The notes under the pieces: model-generated
The model's input: only the letters and a program-made list of their open reading frames with translations
Told to the model about the DNA's origin: nothing
Databases searched by the model: none
Assembly: GCA_027021185.1 (NCBI GenBank)
Contig: JALUUU010000200.1
Span: 1 to 7,449, forward strand
Direction: 5' to 3'
DNA: 7,449 nt
Source: an archaeon
GTDB lineage: Archaea > Hydrothermarchaeota > Hydrothermarchaeia > Hydrothermarchaeales > JALUUU01
Program-made: the position numbers and the translations under genes
Shown: positions 1 to 4,518 of the stretch, piece after piece
Layout: every line of letters starts with the position of its first letter
How positions within the stretch are numbered: the stretch's first letter is position 1

Positions 1-1
1 A

Positions 2-103
2 CCCTACTGCTTCGAGTACGCCGCCAAGACCCTGGAGATAGCTGAGAAATACAGGAAAGGCGAGCCCTGGGAATACCTGGAACCACCAGAATTCAGAGGA
101 TAG
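2..103 (+). CDS. AhpD/carboxymuconolactone decarboxylase-like protein, C-terminal fragment
   Basis: This is the last 33 codons and TAG stop of a gene that begins before the window. The fragment reads PYCFEYAAKTLEIAEKYR, then KGEPWEYLEPPEFRG. It aligns without gaps to the end of the complete CMD-like protein at 1131-1553, with 24 of 33 residues identical, including the shared GEPWEYL stretch. It is therefore almost certainly a paralogue of that protein. The catalytic Cys/His segment is outside the window, so its redox competence cannot be judged. It lies 46 bp before the DsbA-like gene on the same strand. That gene has its own TATA-like box, and the T-run at 136-141 could also end this transcript. 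The family call rests wholly on the paralogue. Confidence 0.75.
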   Translation, partial: PYCFEYAAKTLEIAEKYRKGEPWEYLEPPEFRG

Positions 104-122
104 AGAGGGAAAAAAACAAAAC

Positions 123-130
123 CCTTTATC
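123..130 (+). promoter_or_regulatory. TATA-like box for the DsbA-like gene
   Basis: The sequence CCTTTATC follows an A-rich stretch (aaaaaaacaaaa) that could serve as a BRE. Its centre is about 23 nt before the ATG at 150. Archaeal TATA boxes usually lie 22-28 nt before the transcription start, so transcription would begin at or very near the ATG. No SD precedes that ATG, which fits a leaderless message. This is inferred from spacing and base composition only. Confidence 0.5.
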
Positions 131-149
131 CCTCATTTTTTATCCTGCC

Positions 150-785
150 ATGGAAAAAGAATACGAGTCCCTAGATTACCTCATAAAAAAATTCAGCCAG
201 GTCAAGGACAAGAAAGGGATATTCAGCGAGGCCCTCAGGGCGATGGAGGAGCAGAAAGCCCTGCTCCAGGAGCGTGGCCATGACCCCCGGAAACCCCCGA
301 GCCTTGGGCCGGAGGACGCCCCCGTCACAATCCTGGAGTTCATGGATTTCCAGTGTCCGCCGTGCCGGAAGGTGGCCTCCATCCTCAAGGAGGTCCTCAG
401 TAGCCAGGGCGACAAGGTGCGCCTCGTCTTCAGGAACTTCCCCCGGATGGAGAAACACCCCTTCGCCGCTAAGGCTGCTGAGGCGGCGTTATGCGCCCAT
501 GACCAGGGCATGTTCTGGGAGTACCATCAGAGACTCTTCGAGCACCAGAAAAACCTGGATGAGGAGACCCTGGTCAGGCTCGCAGAGGAGACAGGTCTCA
601 ACCTGGACGCCTTCAAGAACTGCCTGATATCCGGGGAGAAGGCGGGGAGGGTTGTGGACGACATGAGCCTGGCTCGGGACCTAGGCATAACCAGAGTGCC
701 CACGCTGTTCATAAACGGCGTCAAGGTCGAGGGTGTCAGGTCTAAAGAGGAATACATCGGGCTCATAGAAGAAGCCGCCGGGTAA
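150..785 (+). CDS. DsbA-family thioredoxin-fold oxidoreductase, cytosolic
   Basis: A 211-residue DsbA/FrnE-type thioredoxin-fold protein, expected to catalyse dithiol/disulfide exchange. Residues 1-50 are a charged, probably helical extension with no hydrophobic signal peptide or lipobox, so the protein should stay in the cytosol. A beta strand (VTILEFMDFQ, about 59-68) leads into the active site C69-P-P-C72. The helical insertion typical of DsbA follows, and the cis-proline loop is R-V-P184-T before strand LFINGV, the usual place for substrate contact. All active-site elements are intact. The ATG at 150 is supported by the TATA-like box about 23 nt upstream and the lack of an SD. It follows a CMD-like gene on the same strand, and CMD/AhpD proteins also use redox cysteines, so a shared thiol-redox role is plausible but unproven. 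The physiological partner is unknown. Confidence 0.9.
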   Translation: MEKEYESLDYLIKKFSQVKDKKGIFSEALRAMEEQKALLQERGHDPRKPPSLGPEDAPVTILEFMDFQCPPCRKVASILKEVLSSQGDKVRLVFRNFPRMEKHPFAAKAAEAALCAHDQGMFWEYHQRLFEHQKNLDEETLVRLAEETGLNLDAFKNCLISGEKAGRVVDDMSLARDLGITRVPTLFINGVKVEGVRSKEEYIGLIEEAAG

Positions 786-789
786 TTAG

Positions 790-801
790 GGCCTGCAGGC
801 C
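790..801. repeat. 12-bp perfect palindrome between convergent genes
   Basis: GGCCTGCAGGCC is a perfect 12-bp inverted repeat in the 29-bp gap between the stop of the DsbA-like gene (785) and the stop of the minus-strand three-cysteine gene (815). It has no spacer, so as RNA it could only fold as a short stem with a four-base loop. No T-run follows on either strand. It could be a weak bidirectional termination aid, a protein site, or chance. Confidence 0.3.
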
Positions 802-814
802 GGGTTAGTTACAG

Positions 815-1126
815 TTACTCTATCTCTATTTTCACCTCATTGGGCAGGGCGATGCCTATCTCCACCTCTATGGTTTTTAACACGGCGCTGGGCACAGGGC
901 AGCTGGCGTGTTTGAGGTGTTTCTCCGCGGCCTTGTATATCTTTGACGTGGCGAAGCTCTCGAGAACGCCTTTGCCCCAGTCAAGCTCCCCGATCTCCTC
1001 TGCCATTGCCTTGAGCATGACGCAATCAGAGGATATCTCCAGGGACAGGCGCCTGCCCTCCCTCTTTTTTACCTTGATGACCGCGGAGTAGCCGCAGGCC
1101 CCGGCCGACACTCTGGCTTTCGCCAA
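815..1126 (-). CDS. Small conserved archaeal-type protein with three cysteines (DUF6951-like)
   Basis: A 103-residue protein of unknown function. It has three cysteines in conserved-looking settings: C11 (SAGACGY), C35 (ISSDC) and C76 (SCPVP). Its C-terminal half reads VLKTIEVEIG-IALP with NEVKIEIE at the end. From memory this layout (early Cys-Gly, 'S.C', 'CPVP', then a 'E.E.G.alP' tail) resembles the small archaeal/clostridial family DUF6951, but I could not check this. The cysteines could bind a metal or act in redox, which is inference only. The start is TTG at 1126, chosen because an SD-like GGTGAG (1130-1135) sits four bases upstream and overlaps the stop of the CMD-like gene. Only four bases separate the two genes, so they are very probably cotranscribed and coupled. 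It is the last gene of the operon starting at 2063. Confidence 0.75.
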   Translation of the reverse strand: MAKARVSAGACGYSAVIKVKKREGRRLSLEISSDCVMLKAMAEEIGELDWGKGVLESFATSKIYKAAEKHLKHASCPVPSAVLKTIEVEIGIALPNEVKIEIE

Positions 1127-1129
1127 CCC

Positions 1130-1135
1130 CTCACC
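1130..1135 (-). promoter_or_regulatory. SD site setting a TTG start
   Basis: On the minus strand GGTGAG, complementary to the archaeal 16S tail core (ATCACC), lies four bases before the TTG at 1126. It contains the TGA stop of the preceding CMD-like gene. It is the main reason to accept the TTG start and suggests translational coupling. Confidence 0.6.
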
Positions 1136-1553
1136 CCCTGTATTCCTCCGGCACGAGGTATTCCCAGGGCTCCCCGGCCCGGTATTTCTCGTCTATCTCG
1201 AGGACTTTCATGGCGTATTCGGCTGCATATGGGATGCCGACGTTGTTGGGGTAAAAGCCCGTGGCGAAGAGTCCCACGATCACCGCCTCCATAACCTCCT
1301 CCTTGGTTGCTCCGGCCTTTATCGCCGGGATAACGTGGACTATGCAACGAGGGGAGCAGGTGGCGACGCCTATGGCGGTGAAGATGAGCTCCTTCTCTTT
1401 CCTCTTAAGGTATTTATCCGCCCTTCCCCCCTCGTAGTAGTCCGCGAACTTCTTGGCCACCTCCGGGGCATGGGGGGCGAGGGCGTTGAGAAACCGGGGG
1501 ATGAAGTACATTTTCTTCTCAACGTATTCAAGGACGTCTTCCTTCTCTTCCAC
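1131..1553 (-). CDS. AhpD/carboxymuconolactone decarboxylase-like protein
   Basis: A 140-residue all-helical protein of the carboxymuconolactone decarboxylase/AhpD-like superfamily. Members include gamma-carboxymuconolactone decarboxylase and the thiol-dependent peroxidase AhpD. The core helix pair is visible as KEKELIFTAIGVATCSPRC followed by IVHVIPAIKAGATKEEVMEA, giving C66, C70 and H73, with the typical 'H...A..AGAT.EE..EA' continuation. The usual AhpD-type spacing is C-x2-C-x3-H. Here it is C-x3-C-x2-H: the first Cys-to-His distance is kept and the second Cys is shifted by one. The redox role is therefore likely but not certain. The start is GTG at 1553, directly after the TAG of the upstream gene, with GAGGTG (1559-1564) five bases before it. 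The C-terminus is 24/33 identical to the fragment at 2-103. The substrate is unknown; a decarboxylase role is unlikely without other catabolic genes. Confidence 0.85.
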   Translation of the reverse strand: MEEKEDVLEYVEKKMYFIPRFLNALAPHAPEVAKKFADYYEGGRADKYLKRKEKELIFTAIGVATCSPRCIVHVIPAIKAGATKEEVMEAVIVGLFATGFYPNNVGIPYAAEYAMKVLEIDEKYRAGEPWEYLVPEEYRG

Positions 1554-2063
1554 CTAACCACCTCTGTAGTACTTCGAAAGAACCTCTAACGCTTTTTTTA
1601 TCTTTGCCTTGTCCCCTGTCAGGATGAAGTGGTTTTCCTGATGAATCCTGAAACCCAGGCCGTGCCTAGACGCCACCTCCCTGGCCATTGCCGCGGTGAT
1701 GGCCTCTGTAAGGGGCAGGCGGACCCATCTCCCGTCCCTGGGCAGGTCCGGGTAGAAAGAACTGACCCCCAGGGGATAGTCGCCGAATTTCTCTCCCCGC
1801 TGAACCCGCGTTATCACTTCCTGCCATTTCTTCTCGAAGCCTGGGAGAGACGCCGCCCCCAGGAAGAGCTCCCGCTGAGCCTCCTCTATCATGGCCTCTG
1901 CCTCGGCGGCGCCGTGAGACTCCTCGTCCAGCCTCCCCTCGTTTAGCATGGCCTTGGCGTTCCTGAGGATCGCCAGGGCCGCGGATACCTCTACCCCTTT
2001 TTTCTTCGCCTCCAGGGCCATTTTCACTGTGGCCAGCCAGAGCTGCTCAGCCCGGTCCTGCAT
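1554..2063 (-). CDS. Conserved archaeal protein, DUF2096-like
   Basis: A 169-residue soluble protein of unknown function. The N-terminal half is helical and charged (LWLATVKMALEAKKKGVEV about 8-26, then LRNAKAMLNEG). The C-terminal half is mixed, with RWVRLPLTEAI, a GLGFRIHQENHFILTGDK strand region and a final helix KIKKALEVLSKYYRGG. From memory the order 'LW...V......KG.e......LR.AK.mi.', a mid-protein 'W', and a C-terminal 'E..G...' stretch resembles the archaeal family DUF2096; this was not checked. An in-frame start at 2222 is open, but it would run back through the divergent flavin-protein gene. The ATG at 2063 is preferred because a TATA-like box lies 26 nt upstream and no SD is present. 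It is the first gene of a three-gene operon, and its TAG abuts the GTG of the CMD-like gene. Confidence 0.75.
   Translation of the reverse strand: MQDRAEQLWLATVKMALEAKKKGVEVSAALAILRNAKAMLNEGRLDEESHGAAEAEAMIEEAQRELFLGAASLPGFEKKWQEVITRVQRGEKFGDYPLGVSSFYPDLPRDGRWVRLPLTEAITAAMAREVASRHGLGFRIHQENHFILTGDKAKIKKALEVLSKYYRGG
1559..1564 (-). promoter_or_regulatory. SD site for the CMD-like gene
   Basis: GAGGTG on the minus strand lies five bases before the GTG at 1553, inside the last codons (Arg-Gly-Gly) of the DUF2096-like gene. It fixes the GTG start and shows that this internal operon gene relies on an SD, unlike the first gene of the operon. Confidence 0.65.
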
Positions 2064-2066
2064 AGC

Positions 2067-2074
2067 CTTATATT
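2067..2074 (+). promoter_or_regulatory. TATA-like box for the flavin split-barrel gene
   Basis: CTTATATT on the + strand has its centre about 26 nt before the ATG at 2097, so transcription should start at the ATG itself. There is no SD before that ATG. The box lies only a few bases upstream, in minus-strand terms, of the divergent ATG at 2063. Confidence 0.65.
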
Positions 2075-2084
2075 GCCACGGGGA

Positions 2085-2096
2085 GTATAATAATTT
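2085..2096 (-). promoter_or_regulatory. TATA-like box for the DUF2096-like operon
   Basis: Minus-strand AAATTATTATAC has its centre about 26 nt before the ATG at 2063, predicting a leaderless message. It lies within 12 bases of the opposite ATG at 2097, so the two promoters interleave inside the 33-bp gap and TBP binding at one could affect the other. Confidence 0.65.
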
Positions 2097-2513
2097 ATGG
2101 CAGACATCGACACCATCCTGGAGAAGTTTGATGCCCGATGCGAGGAGGAGTCCCCCCTCACCTGGATCGCCACCGTGGGGGACGGGGAGCCTCATCTGGC
2201 GCCTGTTTGTTTTGTCAAGCACCTCGGAGACGGGAAACTCCTTATCGCCAGCGTGTTCCTGCGGAGAACCCTGAAGAACATTGAGGAGGGCTCCAGAGTC
2301 GCCATGGGTATTTCATTCATGGAGAACGGCAGGGACGGCTACCTCGTGAAGGGGCGGGCCGTCGTTAAGAGGAGCGGATCCCTCTTCGAGGAGTTTCGCG
2401 AGGAGATAAAGACCATCACCAAGGGGAAGAGGATCCCCAGGAGCGTTATCCTGGTGAAGGTTAAGGAGGTCTACTCCCTGAAGCCCAGGACTGGGAGGAA
2501 GAAGATTCAGTAG
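2097..2513 (+). CDS. Pyridoxamine 5'-phosphate oxidase-like flavin split-barrel protein
   Basis: A 138-residue protein of the PNPOx-like FMN-binding split-barrel superfamily, which also includes F420-dependent enzymes. Strands of the barrel are seen as SPLTWIATVGDGEPHLAPVC (about 19-38), GKLLIASVFLRRT with KNIEEGSRVAMGISF, then DGYLVKGRAVVKRSG (about 79-93). The final strand SVILVKVKEVYSLKP is the usual end of the small stand-alone members. 'T....g.PHlaPv' and 'l...RT..NI.....Va' are the family's typical cofactor-region patterns. These small proteins are often poorly characterised, so FMN versus F420 and the substrate cannot be read here. It is cytosolic, with no signal peptide. The ATG at 2097 is supported by the TATA-like box 26 nt upstream. 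The stop codon overlaps the convergent NMT1-like gene by 7 bp. Confidence 0.85.
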   Translation: MADIDTILEKFDARCEEESPLTWIATVGDGEPHLAPVCFVKHLGDGKLLIASVFLRRTLKNIEEGSRVAMGISFMENGRDGYLVKGRAVVKRSGSLFEEFREEIKTITKGKRIPRSVILVKVKEVYSLKPRTGRKKIQ

Positions 2514-3412
2514 TGATCCTCCTCAGGATGAACCTCCTCGATGAAGTCGGTGAAGAAAACATCCTCCGGCCCAAGGCTCCGGGTGATGTACCCCAGGCGG
2601 CGGAGCACCGGCACAAAGGCCATGGCGGCCTCTATGTATCTCCGGGGCAGGGCTGTGCAGTACCTGGGGGATATGGAGCATGCCCTTAAGACGAAGTCCT
2701 TGTCCACGACCCCCAGGACCCCCGCCACCATCTCAGCCGCTTTATCCGGGGACTTCCGCAGGAGGCGGGACGCTTTTCTGTGCAGCCTCAGGAAACCCAA
2801 CACCTCCTCTGGGTTGTCGTCTATGAGCTCCTCCCTCACCACGATCCCGTAGCTGGGGTTGAAGGGCCACAGCCTCCCCGGGGGTATGAGTATCTTTCCT
2901 ATCCCTCCCTCAAGGACCACCCCAGCCATGGAGGGCGTCCCTGCCGCGCCGTCTATGCCTCCGTCCTCCAGGGCCACAACGATCTGATCGCTCCAGGCAA
3001 AGTTCTTTACCTCCACATCCTCCAGGCCTTTCCGATGCAGCAGGTCCCTGAGGATGACGTCGTGGATCGAGCCCCTCGTCAGGGTCCCTATCACCCCGCC
3101 CCTGAACTGCGCCATGACCTGCTCCACGCTCCTGTCGTCAAGGGCGTGGTGCTCCTTCCTCCCGAGGAGGAGGGTTCCCTCCACGTGCCCCCCTGCGACG
3201 CATTTTATGCGCATGCCCCCGTCGATTCCGATCATGGCGGGGGGCAGGCCGATGTAGGCGGCGTTGATCTCCCCCTCCTTCATGGCCTTGATCATGGCCG
3301 GGCCCGTGGGGTAGAGCTTCCATTCTATCCCCAGCCTCCTCCCCCATCCTGCGCCGCTTATAATCAGGGCTGTGTGGTAGGCGGTGGATAGGTGACCTAT
3401 TCTAAGGCTCAT
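2507..3412 (-). CDS. NMT1/THI5-like, substrate-binding-protein-like protein in the coenzyme M operon
   Basis: A 301-residue protein with the fold signature of ABC-transporter substrate-binding proteins of the NMT1/THI5/SsuA/TauA type. It begins directly with the first strand (MSLRIGHLSTAYHTAL). There follow the ligand-loop region PTGPAMIKAMKEGEINAAYI (35-54) and GLPPAMIGID (55-64), and later a TRGSIHDVILRDLL segment that matches the 'G(S/T).....L...L' pattern of these proteins. It has no signal peptide or lipobox, and no permease or ATPase gene is nearby. It is therefore probably a cytosolic ligand-binding protein or an enzyme rather than a transporter part. Its ATG overlaps the comDE stop (ATGA) and no good SD is present, so translation is likely coupled to comDE. 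A sulfonate or another coenzyme M intermediate is a reasonable ligand guess. The function is otherwise unknown. Confidence 0.75.
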   Translation of the reverse strand: MSLRIGHLSTAYHTALIISGAGWGRRLGIEWKLYPTGPAMIKAMKEGEINAAYIGLPPAMIGIDGGMRIKCVAGGHVEGTLLLGRKEHHALDDRSVEQVMAQFRGGVIGTLTRGSIHDVILRDLLHRKGLEDVEVKNFAWSDQIVVALEDGGIDGAAGTPSMAGVVLEGGIGKILIPPGRLWPFNPSYGIVVREELIDDNPEEVLGFLRLHRKASRLLRKSPDKAAEMVAGVLGVVDKDFVLRACSISPRYCTALPRRYIEAAMAFVPVLRRLGYITRSLGPEDVFFTDFIEEVHPEEDHY

Positions 3413-4518
3413 TTTCTGAGGAACCCCATAACCCGTGCCTTGATCTCCTCCTGGGACAGGGATAGGTGGGGAACATCGGCATTCCCCGGCTTCGCGATCA
3501 CGTGAATAAACCTGGGCCCGGGTTTTTTATCTTCTAAAGCCTCCAGGATCTCCCTCCTCCCCGACACCTTAACGGTGTTCTCTATCCCGAATCCCCTGGC
3601 AACCATCTCCAGGTCGGCTCCTCCCGCGGTTACGGTGGGCTGGTTCCCCGTTGACCCGTAGGCGTTGTTGTCGATGGCGAGGATGGTGAGGTTGGGTGGA
3701 CGCATCAGGGCAATCGTGGCCATGGTCCCGGGGTTCATTAGCAGGCTGCCGTCCCCCTCCACCGCGATCACCTCCTTATCCGTCCCCAGGGCCATGCCCA
3801 GGGCTATGGGGGAGCACATGCCCATGCTTCCGAGCATGTAGAAATTCGATTCCTGGTCCAGGACCTCATAAAGCTCCCTGCAGGGAAACCCCAGGTTGCA
3901 GACCACCGCCTTCCCCTCGATGTATGGGGACGCCGCTTTGAGGACCTCGTACCTCGTCAGCCGTGGCTCCGGGGCCACGCCCCTGTACTCCGCGGCCCTG
4001 GGAACCCTCTCCGGGGCGAGCTCCCTCCCTGATCCCCTCCACAGCCCGGGGCTCAGGAGGGCGAAGGAGGGCTTTTCTTCTCGATACGCGTCCTCAACAA
4101 CCTCAGCGATGAGGGGGATGTCCTCTCTGGTGTGGATCTCCCTGTACCTTATATCCAGGGCCTCCAGCAGCTTCGGAAGAGCCTTTCCCAGGACTTTATG
4201 GGCGGCCACTTTTTCCTTGTAAACCCCTCTCCAGCTCGCCAGGACTGGGAGGGGGAAGCCGTAGTACTTGGTGAGGGAGCAGAGGGCGTTGACCATGTTC
4301 CCGATCCCCGCGCTCTGGATCACCATCCCGGGCCTGAGGCCCGAGAGAAAGGCTCCTGCACATATCCCCACCCCCTCCTCCTCTCTGGTCAGGGGCACCT
4401 GGGTGAATCTCCCGGGAATTCTGTCCAGGAGCTCCTTGATCTTCTCACATGGCAGGGTTGCCAGGAGGTCTATCTCGGCTTTTCTCAGGATTCTCAGGAT
4501 TTCCTCCTCTGGCCTCAC
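3409..4518 (-). CDS. comDE: Sulfopyruvate decarboxylase, fused alpha and beta domains
   Basis: Thiamine-diphosphate enzyme of 369 residues that decarboxylates 3-sulfopyruvate to sulfoacetaldehyde in coenzyme M synthesis. The N-terminal ComD-like domain (about 1-170) carries the cofactor-activating glutamate region TREEEGVGICAGAFL (44-58) and QSAGIGNMVNAL (68-79), the place of the usual QNSGLGN-type motif. The C-terminal ComE-like domain (about 185-369) has LGSMGMCSPIALGMAL (229-244) and the diphosphate/Mg motif G255-D-G ... N284-N285, followed by AYGSTGNQ. Separate ComD and ComE subunits occur in methanococci, while the fused form is known from Methanosarcina. The start is GTG at 4518 with GGAGGT six bases upstream, overlapping the TGA of cysteate synthase by 4 nt. 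The adjacent cysteate synthase argues against phosphonopyruvate decarboxylase, the main alternative. Confidence 0.88.
   Translation of the reverse strand: MRPEEEILRILRKAEIDLLATLPCEKIKELLDRIPGRFTQVPLTREEEGVGICAGAFLSGLRPGMVIQSAGIGNMVNALCSLTKYYGFPLPVLASWRGVYKEKVAAHKVLGKALPKLLEALDIRYREIHTREDIPLIAEVVEDAYREEKPSFALLSPGLWRGSGRELAPERVPRAAEYRGVAPEPRLTRYEVLKAASPYIEGKAVVCNLGFPCRELYEVLDQESNFYMLGSMGMCSPIALGMALGTDKEVIAVEGDGSLLMNPGTMATIALMRPPNLTILAIDNNAYGSTGNQPTVTAGGADLEMVARGFGIENTVKVSGRREILEALEDKKPGPRFIHVIAKPGNADVPHLSLSQEEIKARVMGFLRK

Noticed and set aside
136..141. Run of six T as a terminator for the first CMD-like gene
   Set aside because: Archaeal termination at T-runs is possible, but the run is short and sits inside the promoter region of the next gene, so I did not list it as a feature.
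2064..2222. N-terminal extension of the DUF2096-like protein to a start at 2222
   Set aside because: It would run antisense through the start of the flavin protein gene, its translation is unlike the rest of the protein, and a TATA-like box fits the ATG at 2063.
2780..3391. A 203-codon open frame on the + strand opposite the NMT1-like gene
   Set aside because: It is rich in Pro, His and Gly with no recognisable fold, lies wholly antisense to a gene with family features, and is expected from GC-rich sequence with few stop codons.
4480..4502. Short tandem repeat (ttctcagga twice)
   Set aside because: It simply encodes the repeated Ile-Leu-Arg near the N-terminus of ComDE, with no sign of a larger repeat array.
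3409..4518. Phosphonopyruvate decarboxylase or acetolactate synthase instead of ComDE
   Set aside because: The protein is short, has the ComD-then-ComE domain order, and is coupled to a cysteate-synthase-like gene; acetolactate synthases are much longer with a central domain.
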